Shown here one piece after another: positions 11,856-22,075 of a stretch of DNA of 64,000 nucleotides. Below the pieces are notes generated by a model. It made no database searches. It had not been told where the DNA came from and saw only the letters and a program-made list of their open reading frames with translations. The number at the start of each line of letters is the position of its first letter. The first letter of the stretch is position 1. The position numbers and the translations under genes are program-made. The stretch is taken from contig NC_086179.1 in NCBI RefSeq assembly GCF_023053635.1, positions 186,501 to 250,500 on the forward strand. Direction: 5' to 3'. Origin of the DNA: Elgaria multicarinata webbii. Its lineage: Eukaryota; Chordata; Lepidosauria; Squamata; Anguidae.

Positions 11856-12905
11856 ATGGCTCCCAAAAGAACCAAGTCAAAAGACAAGAGAGGCATGGCC
11901 AAGGCGCAAAGCACTTCTTGCCAGTTCATCAATGAGAGGGAGCGGTACCTGCAGAAGGAATATGGCATCCTGTCGGAGCATGTCAACACATACACACAGC
12001 GCGTGGAGCACTTCCAGTCGGAAAATGAGTTCCTGGACAAGGAAGCCCAGCAGATCCGAGAGAACAGCAAAGCCTACCTCGCCTATTTAGCCAAGCGCAC
12101 CCTCAAATGCCAGAACGCCATCATTACCCTGAATGATCAGAATCGTTCAGACCTGGCCTATGTCCTAAAGCAGAAGGAAGAGCTGACCTCACAGTACACG
12201 GACAAAGAGAAAGAAGTGAGAAGCCAGCTGATAGAGATGGAGACCAAGTACTCCCTCATGACCAAGGAAGTGGAAGAGCTGAAGCCCTTCAAGGAACTGC
12301 AGTCAGAGCAGCTGGCCCGGATCAGGGAGCTGGAGAAAGAGCTGCTGGCCATGAAAATCCTGCACTCGGAGCAAATGCACAAAGTCAAGAGCCGATTCCT
12401 GCAGCAGAAGGCAGAATACGAGATTCAGTCCCAGCATGAAGTGCAAGCTCTAGCCAAGAGGGCCGAGAAGGAAGCGGTGCGAAGTCTGATCCAGCACACC
12501 AAACAGGTGAAAGCCGAAAACTGGCGCCTGCGCAATGAACTGCTGAACCTCATCAAACGGGCCCAAGGCCTGAAAGGCATCGTGCGTCAGCTCAGAGAAC
12601 AAAAGGAACAGCTGCTCCGGGAGCTCCTGTACGGTCAAGAGCTGGCACACCTGCGCCACTGGCTAACTCAGCAAGGGCGCCCAAGATGCCTCACTTCCCA
12701 CGGAAGCGCAAGAGCTGGGAACAGATCAAGCGCCACTCCAGCTACCGGTCAGCAAGGACCCAGAATCTCCCGCGCGTGTCGAACTGGCAGCAGAGAACTT
12801 CCTAGCCCCTCAGATTCCAGCGGCCAGTGGTGCGGGACCCAGAGTGCTCCTCTAACAGAGCTGTCTCCGGAGCATGCACAGCCTGAATCAAGACAGGAGT
12901 TGTGA
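11856..12905 (+). CDS. CCDC166: Coiled-coil domain-containing protein 166-like (DUF4515 family)
   Basis: A single 349-codon frame starts at ATG 11856 in a good context (CACAACATGG). The basic N-terminus MAPKRTKSKDKRG is followed by a long coiled coil (about residues 25-285) rich in Glu, Lys, Gln and Leu. Segments such as SENEFLDKEAQQIRENSKAY, ELKPFKELQSEQLARIRELE and RAEKEAVRSLIQHTKQVKAE line up by memory with human CCDC166 ([49 protein letters not shown]). The function of the family is not established. Coiled-coil DUF4515 relatives such as BBOF1 are linked to cilia and basal bodies. The C-terminus after about residue 270 looks less natural; the +1 frame at about 12690-12811 reads KMPHFPRKRKSWEQIKRHSS. 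A 1-nt change may therefore have altered the tail. A poly(A) signal lies at about 13086. Confidence 0.8.
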   Translation: MAPKRTKSKDKRGMAKAQSTSCQFINERERYLQKEYGILSEHVNTYTQRVEHFQSENEFLDKEAQQIRENSKAYLAYLAKRTLKCQNAIITLNDQNRSDLAYVLKQKEELTSQYTDKEKEVRSQLIEMETKYSLMTKEVEELKPFKELQSEQLARIRELEKELLAMKILHSEQMHKVKSRFLQQKAEYEIQSQHEVQALAKRAEKEAVRSLIQHTKQVKAENWRLRNELLNLIKRAQGLKGIVRQLREQKEQLLRELLYGQELAHLRHWLTQQGRPRCLTSHGSARAGNRSSATPATGQQGPRISRACRTGSRELPSPSDSSGQWCGTQSAPLTELSPEHAQPESRQEL

Positions 12906-13082
12906 CGGCCCACATTATTGACCTGTCAAGAGTGTTTAAGATGCCCATGAGGACTGACAGGGGCCCACTTTTGTGTTGACGTTATCGACAGGAAGGGCTT
13001 ATTGCGATTGTTATAGCCTATTTAGAAATTAATTGGTACTAGAGTTTTATAATGAGGGATTCTTGTGTTGTGAGCTGCTTTG

Positions 13083-13105
13083 GCATAATAAAGAGATGGT
13101 GATGG

Positions 13106-13151
<46 letters not shown>

Positions 13152-13152
13152 C
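13083..13152 (+). terminator. Poly(A) signal followed by (GAT)n microsatellite
   Basis: ATAATAAAGAG at about 13085 contains AATAAA, 180 bp after the CCDC166-like stop. A (GATGGT/GAT)n tract follows at 13096-13151. This is consistent with the gene's 3' end, but cleavage is unproven. Confidence 0.45.
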
Positions 13153-13288
13153 TAGCCATGGGGTGGGTAGAGCCTGCTGACCATCTGCTTACATCCAAGC
13201 AAGCCAATCAATATTGTAGCTTCAGCCAACAGCAACACAGCCACGGACTAACAATGTTACCAGCAATGCTGTAAGATCCACTAGCCCT

Positions 13289-13289
13289 C

Positions 13290-13355
<66 letters not shown>

Positions 13356-16300
13356 TTTATTTATATAGCACCATCAATGTACATGGTGCTGTACAGAGTA
13401 AAACAGTAAATAGCAAGACTCTGCCTCATAGGCTTACAATCTAATAAAATCATCGTAAAACAATAAGGAGGGGAAGAGAATGCAAACAGGTACAGGGTAG
13501 GGTAAGCAGGCACAGGGTAGGGTAAAACTAGTAACAGTAGAAGTCTGCACAACATCAAGTTTTAAAAGCTTTAGGAAAAAGAAAAGTTTTTAGTTGAGCT
13601 TTAAAAGCTGCGGTTGAACTTGTAGTTCTCAAATGTTCTGGAAGAGCGTTCCAGGCGTAAGGGGCAGCAGAAGAGAATGGACGAAGCCGAGCAAGGGAAG
13701 TAGAGGCCCTTGGGCAGGCGAGAAACATGGCATCAGAGGAGCGAAGAGCACGAGCGGGGCAATAGTGTGAGATGAGAGAGGAGAGATAGGAAGGAGCTAG
13801 ACCGTGAAAAGCTTTGAAGGTTAACAGGAGAAGTTTATATTGGATTCTGAAGTGAATTGGAAGCCAATGAAGAGATTTCAGAAGCGGAGTAACATGGTCG
13901 GAGCGGCGAGCTAAGAAGATGATCTTTGCGGCAGAGTGGTGAACAGAAACCAACGGACTGATGTGAGAAGAAGGAAGGCCAGAGAGAAGAAGGTTGCAGT
14001 AGTCCAACCGTGAAATAACCAGTGCATGAACAAGCGTCTTGGCAGAAGAGACAGACAAAAATGACCGAATCCTGGCAATATTATACAGGAAAAATCGACA
14101 AGATTTAGCTACTGCCTCAATATGAGGAATAAAGGAGAGCGAGGAGTCGAAGATAAAGCCAAGGCTACGAGCTTCCTTGACCGGAGTAAGCGTAACATCA
14201 TTGACAGTAAGAGAGAATGAGAGATGAGGAGAAGGTTTAGGAGGAAAAACAAGCAATTCAGTCTTTGCCATGTTAAGCTTCAAGCGACGATGAAGCAGCC
14301 AAGCTGAGATATCTGAAAGACATGCCGAGATACGATCGTGAACATCAGGATAAAGGTCCAGAGATGACAGATATAGTTGTGTATCATCGGCGTACAGATG
14401 ATATTGGAGGCCATGAGATTGAATAAGCTTGCCCAAGGGCAACATGTATAAGGAAAACAACAACGGGCCAAGCACCGAGCCTTGCGGAACCCCTACTGAA
14501 AGGGGAAAGGAGGAAGACGAGCTGCCATTAGTCAACACGCTGAAAGAGCGACCCGCTAGATAGGAGGCAAACCAGTTATAGACAGAGCCACAAAATCCAA
14601 GGTCATGAAGGGAATCTAAGAGAAGATCATGATCAACCGTGTCAAAGGCTGCAGTTAGATCAAGGAGAATAAGAACGGAATAATGGCCTTTAGACTTGGC
14701 AATAAGGAGATCATTGGTGATCTTAGTAAGGGCTGTTTCGGTGGAATGCAGAGGACGGAATCCAGATTGAAATGGATCCAAAGCAGAGTTACTAGAAAGA
14801 AAGTCAAGACAACGAGAGTAGACCGCACGCTCCAGGATCTTTGAAACAAACGGCAACAAAGAGACAGGTCGGTAGTTAGACAGAGATAGCCTATTAAGAG
14901 TAGGTTTCTTGAGAATGGGAGAGACTGTAGCATGTTTAAAAGCAGAAGGAAATGAACCAGAGGACAGAGAAAGATTAATAATATGTAGCAAGGAAGGGAG
15001 GATAGCAGGAATAAGATTAATAAAGACGCGAGAAGGAATCGGATCACGAGAACAAGTGGAAGGCTTCGAAGAGCGCAGTATTGTAGACAGTTCATCCGCA
15101 GAGACCGAAGGAAACGCAGAGAAATTTGCAGGAGGAGCTGACAGATGAGGAACAGGAACTGGAAGAGGAGCAGAGCTGGCCAGATCAGAGCGGATAGTTT
15201 GGATTTTAGCATTGAAAAAAGAGGCAAAGTTATTAGCAGACAGAGAGGCGGGGAGAGATGGCGGATTAGGCTTCAGAAGAGAATTGAAGGACGCAAAGAG
15301 CCGCTGAGGATGCCTAGCATTTGACTGGATCAGCGTTGAGTAGTACTGCTGTTTGGCCAGTGAGATGGCAGAAGAGAAAGAGGAGAGTACAAATTTGTAA
15401 TGGACAAAGTCTGTCCGGTCCCTGGTCTTACGCCAAAGGCGTTCAGCTGCCCGGGAACAAGAGCGAAGGTAGCGGAGGGAAGAGGTGAGCCACGGTTGGG
15501 GTTGAGAAGGGCGAACTATCCGAGTTGTAGATGGAGCAAGATTATCAAGAGTTGAAGATAAGGAGGAATTAAAGAAGGAGACAGCTGAGTCCAAGGAGAC
15601 AGCCGAACAGACAGAAGGAAGGGAGGAGGCTAGAGACTGGGAAAAAGCCTCATAATTGATAGATTGCAAGTCACGACAAGAGCGAGAAGCGGGACGTGAA
15701 GGAGGAGGATTATGAGTAATATTGAAAGAAACTAGGTGATGATCTGACAGCGGAAAGTGAGCAGTAGAAAAGTCCAACACAGAGCAATTCCGAGTGAGAA
15801 CAAGATCCAGACAGTGTCCAAGGGAATGTGTGGGTGCATCAGACCAAAGCTTAAGATCATAAGAGGAAGATAATGAGCGAAATCGTAGAGCTGCAGCATC
15901 TTGAGGGTCATCCACATGAATATTGAAATCACCCAGGATAAGAGTAGGACAGTTGTCAGAGAGGAAAAAGGACAGCCACGAATCAAAATCAGAGATACAT
16001 TTTGAGGACGAGCCTGGGGGGCGGTACAGAACTGCAACCCGCAGTCGCAGTGGAGCGAAGAGCCTCACCACATGTACCTCAAAGGAGGAGAAGCAATGTG
16101 AAGGAGGAATGGAAAGAGGCTGGAACTGGCACAAACTAGATAATAAAAGACCCACACCACCACCCCGACCCTCTGGGCGACTAGTGTGAGAGAAAGAGAG
16201 TCCTCCAAGAGAGAGGGCAGCAGAGATGGCAGTATCATGGGCAGGAAGCCAGGTTTCAGTAAGAGCAAGGAGGTGGAGAGACCTAGAGATAAACAAGTCC

Positions 16301-16700
16301 TGGATGACAGGGGCCTTAGAAGCAAGAGAGCGACAGTTCCATAATGAACACGAAAAAGGCAGCTGAGAAGAGGGGAGACACCGAATAGGAACTAAGTTAG
16401 GAGAGACGAGATTGGAACGAGCCATAAGGAACAGATATGAGGAGAAAAGAACTGAGAGGAGACAATGAGAAGATCGTGACCTGAATCAGAAAGTGGCAGC
16501 GACTGGACCGTGGCTGGGGTTTTTCCTCCAGAGTAGAGGATCCGCTTGACCTGCTTCGCCCCCACGGCTGAGAGCCACAGGCCGAGAGCCCTTGTGCTCT
16601 CGTCCTTCGGCTCGCGCCTCCAGCAAACTGGAGGCTTGAAGTACCTGAAAAGGAGGGGAGGAGCAGAAGCTGCAATTCAAACAGACCAATCGCAGTTAGT
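13289..16700 (-). mobile_element. Near-complete L2 LINE with open ORF
   Basis: Read on the minus strand: a 5' region of about 275 bp (GC-rich, 16426-16700), a 956-codon ORF (16425-13555), then a short 3' UTR ending GGTGCTATATAAATAAAT(AAAT)n(AAT)n at 13289-13370. The same 3' end recurs as truncated copies at 6604, 21548, 25120 and 53443. L2-clade assignment rests on the RT and tail type. I could not fix a clear target-site duplication. Confidence 0.85.
13555..16425 (-). CDS. L2 LINE ORF2: endonuclease-reverse transcriptase, uninterrupted
   Basis: 956 residues without a stop. The N-terminal apurinic-type endonuclease has [19 protein letters not shown] (catalytic Glu), [22 protein letters not shown] and [10 protein letters not shown] (about residues 30-230). 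RT follows with [63 protein letters not shown] and the active-site box YADDTQ. The C-terminal region has [14 protein letters not shown] and ends [13 protein letters not shown]...[11 protein letters not shown], typical of the L2 clade. The length fits a whole ORF2. No separate ORF1 was found; many L2 elements have one main ORF. All catalytic motifs look intact, so this copy could be recent or even functional. Confidence 0.88.
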   Translation of the reverse strand: MARSNLVSPNLVPIRCLPSSQLPFSCSLWNCRSLASKAPVIQDLFISRSLHLLALTETWLPAHDTAISAALSLGGLSFSHTSRPEGRGGGVGLLLSSLCQFQPLSIPPSHCFSSFEVHVVRLFAPLRLRVAVLYRPPGSSSKCISDFDSWLSFFLSDNCPTLILGDFNIHVDDPQDAAALRFRSLSSSYDLKLWSDAPTHSLGHCLDLVLTRNCSVLDFSTAHFPLSDHHLVSFNITHNPPPSRPASRSCRDLQSINYEAFSQSLASSLPSVCSAVSLDSAVSFFNSSLSSTLDNLAPSTTRIVRPSQPQPWLTSSLRYLRSCSRAAERLWRKTRDRTDFVHYKFVLSSFSSAISLAKQQYYSTLIQSNARHPQRLFASFNSLLKPNPPSLPASLSANNFASFFNAKIQTIRSDLASSAPLPVPVPHLSAPPANFSAFPSVSADELSTILRSSKPSTCSRDPIPSRVFINLIPAILPSLLHIINLSLSSGSFPSAFKHATVSPILKKPTLNRLSLSNYRPVSLLPFVSKILERAVYSRCLDFLSSNSALDPFQSGFRPLHSTETALTKITNDLLIAKSKGHYSVLILLDLTAAFDTVDHDLLLDSLHDLGFCGSVYNWFASYLAGRSFSVLTNGSSSSSFPLSVGVPQGSVLGPLLFSLYMLPLGKLIQSHGLQYHLYADDTQLYLSSLDLYPDVHDRISACLSDISAWLLHRRLKLNMAKTELLVFPPKPSPHLSFSLTVNDVTLTPVKEARSLGFIFDSSLSFIPHIEAVAKSCRFFLYNIARIRSFLSVSSAKTLVHALVISRLDYCNLLLSGLPSSHISPLVSVHHSAAKIIFLARRSDHVTPLLKSLHWLPIHFRIQYKLLLLTFKAFHGLAPSYLSSLISHYCPARALRSSDAMFLACPRASTSLARLRPFSSAAPYAWNALPEHLRTTSSTAAFKAQLKTFLFPKAFKT

Positions 16701-16870
16701 CAATGTTGCTCAATGGCTTCTCAGAGAGCTTCTCAATGGCTTCTCAATGGCTTCTCAATGGCTTCTCATGCGCCCCAGCAACTCTGCTGACACCCACCCC
16801 TCACAGCACTGACCACAAGACAACTTCCCTAGCCCCTGAGCAATGACAGCACACATCAGATGGCAGCGAG
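16701..16870 (+). repeat. 11-bp tandem repeat (TTCTCAATGGC)n
   Basis: About four copies of TTCTCAATGGC, with one variant, lie at about 16718-16767, just beyond the L2 5' end. The flanking DNA has no recognisable gene. Confidence 0.7.
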
Positions 16871-16877
16871 AGCAACA

Positions 16878-17165
16878 GTAGCTATTTATTTATTTAAAAC
16901 ATTTATATCCCGCCCTATATCAATAAGATCTCAGGGCGGCGTACAGATAAAAGCATACAGTATAAAACAGTAAATATACACAGTTAAAAACAAATTAAAC
17001 CATAAACCAAGTTAAAACAATATATAATTTAAAAGCAGTAAAACTATTAAAACAAATGTGCCAACTTAGTGAATTCAGCCATTAAAAGCTTTGTTAAAAA
17101 GCCATGTTTTCACTTGGCGCCGGAATAAAATCAGGGTTGGCAACAGTCAGGCCTCCATGGGGCTA
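16878..17165 (-). mobile_element. LINE 3' fragment (L2-like), antisense
   Basis: Begins with TATTTATTTATTTAAAACATTTATATCCCGCCC and an inverted GGGCGG stem, and on the minus strand encodes RRQVKTWLFNKAFNG, the C-terminus of an L2-like ORF2. It belongs to a family distinct from the young L2. Confidence 0.65.
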
Positions 17166-18211
17166 CTCAGCACAGACCAGTTTCAATTGTCGTGGCCCGG
17201 ATCATCATAGCTGCTGTTGATTCATCCCATATGAGTAAACACCTGTGTTTATGGACTCCAAGTAGTAGATTTCACGAGAAAGGAGTAGAGGCAGCAATTG
17301 AAACAGCAAGAGAATTGTAGCCCAAATCTCTCACACCAGTGACCAACACCTTGGCTAGATATCTCCAACACCCACCCTTTTGCATCTCGAAAGAAATAGA
17401 GGTCACTGGCCTTCCACGCATAGATCTGTATATTCATGTGTGAGCTTAGAGGCAAATGAGATTTGACGTTCATTCTGTGCTTGCAGTTAATGTGTCTGCG
17501 TTTGAAAATTTAAATAGCATCCTACAGGGACTGAGAGGAGAGAGTTGAATTGGGACCATTGTGCATGGATGTGTGTGCATATGTGTGTGAGTGATCTCTT
17601 TCTCCCCAGACACCAGTCTTAGGTTGCTATTAGCAACAGGGCAAGAACCTCACTACCCCCACCCCCTGTACACTACCCTGCAAACCATCCAGCTTTCTCT
17701 TACCTGTTTTCCAGCCCTGCCCCTCTGGCTCAACCTAAGGAAGCAACACTTCCTAGAGTCTAGGAGCAGCAGCATGGGGGTGGACTGCAGGTCAGCTGCC
17801 CAGAGCTCTTGCACAGAAGGCATGAAGGGCTGTGAGAAACATACTCTATAAAATCCCAGTAGATAGAAATAAATTTGTTCATCCTCTCATATGGCTGTAG
17901 GTCTTGGAGTCACCAAATGAAGCTGACTTGACAGGAGACATACAAACCATAGTTTTTCTTCGTACTTTTTAATGTCCCTACTACAGGCAGAGCAAGAATG
18001 TCCCACTCCAAACTGAAGAAGTCATAATCTCCTTGCTTGCTCAAGAGAGAAAGTATTTCCCAAATAGGATGAAATTAGAATGAAAACATTTTACAGGGAC
18101 TTCTCTTTCCAGGAGGCAGGCATGCTGAGCTAAGGTCATCAACATGCCTTCCACAGAGGTAAGACCTGTCTCACTAACCTTTTAGAGTTCTTTGAGAGTA
18201 TCAATAAACAT
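17166..18211. other. No recognisable gene
   Basis: A TGTGTG-rich stretch near 17568-17592 is the only structure seen. Short open frames do not resemble known proteins. Confidence 0.4.
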
Positions 18212-18638
18212 AGAATCATAGAATAGCAGAGTTGGAAGGGGCCTACAAGGCCATCGAGTCCAATCCCCTGCTCAATGCAGAAATCCACCCTAAAACATCC
18301 CTGACAGATGCTTGTCCAGCTGCCTCTTGAATGTCTCTAGTGTGGGAGAGCCCACAACCTCCCTAGGTAACTGATTCCACCGTCACACTGCTCTAACAGT
18401 TAGGAAGTTTTTCCTGATGTCCAGCCGGAATCTGGCTTCCTTTAACTTGAGCCCGTTATTCCGTGTCCTGCACTCTGGGAGGATCGAGAAGAGATCCTGG
18501 CCCTCCTCTGTGTGACAACCTTTTAAGTATTTGAAGAGTGCTATCATGTCTCCCCTCAATCTTCTCTTCTCCAGGCTAAACATGCCCAGTTCTTTCAGTC
18601 TCTCTTCATAGGGCTTTGTTTCTAGACCTCTGATCATT
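18212..18638 (-). mobile_element. Minus-strand CR1, 3' part (left piece of split element)
   Basis: Starts with ATAGAATCATAGAATAGCAG, the reverse of the CR1 3' end. It runs through the reversed C-terminal coding region to ...TTTCTAGACCTCTGATCAT. It continues at 21437 after the inserted plus-strand CR1. The encoded C-terminus includes [20 protein letters not shown]. Confidence 0.9.
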
Positions 18639-21440
18639 TGTTTCTAGACCTTGAACTCTTATTACATGAAGGCAAATACGACTTGATAGGTATAGCTGAA
18701 ACTTGGTGGGATGACTCGCATGACTGGAATATAGCAATTGAAGGATATAACTTGTTCAAAAAGAACAGAAGAAATAGAAAGGGAGGTGGAGTTGCACTAT
18801 ATGTTAAAAATACCTATCCCTGCACAGAAATACAGGCGGATGAGACTGGGAGCCCTGTCGAGAGCGTCTGGATTAAAATAAATAGAGCTAGGAATAAAAA
18901 GAATATGATAATCGGAGTCTACTACCGACCACCCAATCAAGGAGAAGACGAGGACAAAACTTTTGAGAAACAAATTGCCAGTGTTTCAAGGAAGTGTGAT
19001 GTAGTAGTGATGGGGGACTTCAATTACCCTGATATCTGTTGGGAGACCATTCCTGCCAAAAGCGGCACTTCCAAGAAATTCCTGACATGTATGGGTGATA
19101 ACTTTCTCCTACAGAAAGTGGTGGAAGGAACTAGAGGATCAGCAATCCTTGACTTGTTATTGACCAATAGGGATGACTTAGTGGATAAAGTGGCAGTTAC
19201 GGGAACTCTGGGGGAAAGTGACCATGTCATACTGGAATTCTTGATTATGAAGGAGACAAAAGTCGAGTGTAGCCATACACGTACTCTGGATTTTAGGAAA
19301 GCTGATTTTAATAAACTATAATAAGTAAGGTCCCGTGGCAAGGGAGCCTAATGAGAAAAGGAGTGCAGGATGGGTGGGAGTATTTAAAAAATGAAATTTT
19401 AAAGGCACAGTTACAAACAATTCCAACAAGGAGAAAAGATAGAAGACAACAGAGGAAACCAATGTGGCTCCACAAAGAGCTTAGAGATGTCCTGAAAACA
19501 AAAAGGGATACATATAGGAAGTGGAAGGAAGGCCAGGCTACAAAAGAAGAGTGCAGACAAGTGGCGCAGAAGTGCCGAAATGGCGTCAGGAAGGCTAAAG
19601 CTGTGAATGAGCTGAGATTAGCGAGGGATGCTAAAAGCAATAAAAAGGCTTTCTTCAGATACATGAGTAGTAAAAGACAGAGGAAAGAAATGGTGGTTCA
19701 ACTGCTTAATGAGGATGGCAAATTGATAACAGACAACAAAGAAAAGGCTGAAGTGCTCAATTCCTACTTTGCCTCGGTCTCCTCCCAAAAGCGGGTCTAT
19801 GACCCCCCTGGAAAAAGTGAAGCAGAAGTTGAGGGGGCAGGATTGCAGTTTGAGATTGATAAACAAATGGTCAAAGAACACCTTATTTCCTTGAATGAGT
19901 TTAAATCTCCAGGGCCCGATGAACTGCATCCAAGAGTAATGAAGGAGCTAGCGGAAGAACTCTCAGAACCTTTGTCTATTATCTTTGCAAAATCATGGAA
20001 GACGGGTGAGGTGCCGGACGACTGGAGGAGGGCTAACGTTGTCCCTATCTTCAAAAAGGGCAAAAAGAAGGAACCTGGGAACTACAGACCAGTCAGTCTG
20101 ACATCCATCCCTGGGAAAATTCTGGAGCAGATTATAAAGAAGTCAATCTGTAAACACCTTGAAATCAATGCAGTGATTACTAGAAGCCAACATGGATTTG
20201 TCAGGAACAAATCCTGTCAGACTAATTTGATCTCATTTTTTGATAGGATAACCTCCCTTGTGGACTGTGGGAATGCTGTGGACGTCATATATCTTGACTT
20301 CAGCAAAGCTTTTGACAAAGTACCACATGACATTCTGATTAACAAACTAGCTAAAAGTGGGCTAGATGGAACAACTATTAGGTGGATCCACAGTTGGCTA
20401 CAGAATCGGACTCAAAGAGTATTTATCAATGGAACCTTCTCAAACTGGGGAGAGGCAACAGGTGGGGTACCGCAGGGCTCAGTCCTGGGCCCAGTGCTCT
20501 TCAACATTTTTATTAATGATTTGGACGAGGAGGTGCAGGGAACGCTGATCAAATTTGCAGATGACACAAAATGGGGTTGGATAGCGAATAACCTGGAAGA
20601 CAGAAACAAACTTCAAAGTGATCTTGATAGGCTGGAGTGCTGGGCTGAAAACCACAGAATGAAATTTAATAGGGATAAATGCCAAGTTCTACATTTAGGG
20701 AATAGAAACCAAAGGCACAGTTACAAGATGGGGGACACTTGGCTCAGCAATACTACACACGAGAAAGATCTTGGAATTGTTATAGATCACAAGCTGAATA
20801 TGAGCCAACAGTGCGATATGGCTGCAAGAAAGGCAAATGCTATTTTGGGCTGTATTAATAGAAGTATAGCTTCCAAATCACGTGAGGTACTGGTTCCTCT
20901 CTATTCGGCCCTGGTTAGGCCTCATCTAGAGTATTGCGTCCAGTTCTGGGCTCCACAATTCAAGAAGGACGCAGACAAGCTGGAGCGTGTTCAGAAGAGG
21001 GCAACGAGGATGATCAGAGGTCTAGAAACAAAGCCCTATGAAGAGAGACTGAAAGAACTGGGCATGTTTAGCCTGGAGAAGAGAAGATGGAGGGGAGACA
21101 TGATAGCACTCTTCAAATACTTAAAAGGTTGTCACACAGAGGAGGGCCAGGATCTCTTCTCGATCCTCCCAGAGTGCAGGACACGGAATAACGGGCTCAA
21201 GTTAAAGGAAGCCACATTCCGGCTGGACTGCAGGAAAAACTTCCTGACTGTTAGAGCAGTGCGACAATGGAATCAGCTGCCTAGGGAGGTTGTGGGCTCT
21301 CCCACACTAGAGGCATTCAAGAGGCAGCTGGACAACCCTCTGTCAGGGATGCTTTAGGGTGGATTCCTGCATTGAGCAGGGGGTTGGACTCGATGGCCTT
21401 GTAGGCCCCTTCCAACTCTGCTATTCTATGATTCTATGAT
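18639..21440 (+). mobile_element. Young CR1 LINE, 5' truncated, inserted in a minus-strand CR1
   Basis: Endonuclease from about 18653 ([40 protein letters not shown]), then a 668-codon RT frame 19351-21357 with [46 protein letters not shown] and FADDTK. The 3' end is TCTATGATTCTATGA. Compared with the copy at 34391, seven bases (CAGAACT) are missing near 19317, giving a frameshift and stop at 19319-19321. By eye the two copies differ at about 2-3% of sites. The element begins inside the endonuclease, so it lacks ORF1. Confidence 0.9.
19351..21357 (+). CDS. CR1 reverse transcriptase frame (668 codons), open
   Basis: Uninterrupted from the linker after the endonuclease through RT to the CR1 C-terminus ([20 protein letters not shown]). 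All RT boxes including FADD are present. The ATG at 19351 is only the first in frame, not a true start; the natural protein would continue from the endonuclease, which lies out of frame here. It remains part of a truncated element. Confidence 0.8.
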   Translation: MRKGVQDGWEYLKNEILKAQLQTIPTRRKDRRQQRKPMWLHKELRDVLKTKRDTYRKWKEGQATKEECRQVAQKCRNGVRKAKAVNELRLARDAKSNKKAFFRYMSSKRQRKEMVVQLLNEDGKLITDNKEKAEVLNSYFASVSSQKRVYDPPGKSEAEVEGAGLQFEIDKQMVKEHLISLNEFKSPGPDELHPRVMKELAEELSEPLSIIFAKSWKTGEVPDDWRRANVVPIFKKGKKKEPGNYRPVSLTSIPGKILEQIIKKSICKHLEINAVITRSQHGFVRNKSCQTNLISFFDRITSLVDCGNAVDVIYLDFSKAFDKVPHDILINKLAKSGLDGTTIRWIHSWLQNRTQRVFINGTFSNWGEATGGVPQGSVLGPVLFNIFINDLDEEVQGTLIKFADDTKWGWIANNLEDRNKLQSDLDRLECWAENHRMKFNRDKCQVLHLGNRNQRHSYKMGDTWLSNTTHEKDLGIVIDHKLNMSQQCDMAARKANAILGCINRSIASKSREVLVPLYSALVRPHLEYCVQFWAPQFKKDADKLERVQKRATRMIRGLETKPYEERLKELGMFSLEKRRWRGDMIALFKYLKGCHTEEGQDLFSILPECRTRNNGLKLKEATFRLDCRKNFLTVRAVRQWNQLPREVVGSPTLEAFKRQLDNPLSGML

Positions 21441-21547
21441 CATCCTGGTTGCCCTCTTCTGAACACGCTCCAGCTTGTCTGCATCCTTCTTGAATTGTGG
21501 AGCCCAGAACTGGACACAATACTCTGGACACAATACTCTGGACACAA
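21437..21547 (-). mobile_element. Minus-strand CR1, short middle piece
   Basis: GATCATCCTGGTTGCCCTCT continues exactly where the piece ending at 18638 stops. It carries a local tandem of ACAATACTCTGG (about three copies, 21513-21550) at the junction with the inserted L2 tail. Confidence 0.85.
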
Positions 21548-22013
21548 TACAAGCTTTTCACGGTCTAGCTCCTTCCTATCTCTCCTCTCTCATCTCACAC
21601 TATTGCCCCGCTCGTGCTCTTCGCTCCTCTGATGCCATGTTTCTCGCCTGCCCAAGGGCCTCTACTTCCCTTGCTCGGCTTCGTCCATTCTCTTCTGCTG
21701 CCCCTTACGCCTGGAACGCTCTTCCAGAACATTTGAGAACTACAAGTTCAACCGCAGCTTTTAAAGCTCAACTAAAAACTTTTCTTTTTCCTAAAGTTTT
21801 TAAAACTTGATGTTGTGCAGACTTCTACTGTTACTTTCTACTGTTAGTTTTACCCTACCCTGTGCCTGCTTACCCTACCTTGTACCTGTTTGCATTCTCT
21901 TCCCCTCCTTATTGTTTTACTATGATTTTATTAGATTGTAAGCCTATGCGGCAGGGTCTTGCTATTTACTGTTTTACTCTGTACAGCACCATGTACACTG
22001 ATGGTGCTATATA

Positions 22014-22074
<61 letters not shown>

Positions 22075-22075
22075 G
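21548..22075 (+). mobile_element. L2 3'-end fragment inserted in CR1
   Basis: Encodes the last part of L2 ORF2 ([20 protein letters not shown] to KTFLFPKVFKT, 21548-21810), then the L2 3' UTR and (TAA)n at about 22014-22072. Nearly identical to the same region of the full L2 at 13289-16425. It splits the minus-strand CR1. Confidence 0.9.

Noticed and set aside
13022-13207. Poly-Ser frame
   Set aside because: Translation of the reversed (GAT)n microsatellite.
14655-15227. 190-codon frame within the L2
   Set aside because: Shadow of the 956-codon ORF in another frame, Leu/Ser rich with no motif.
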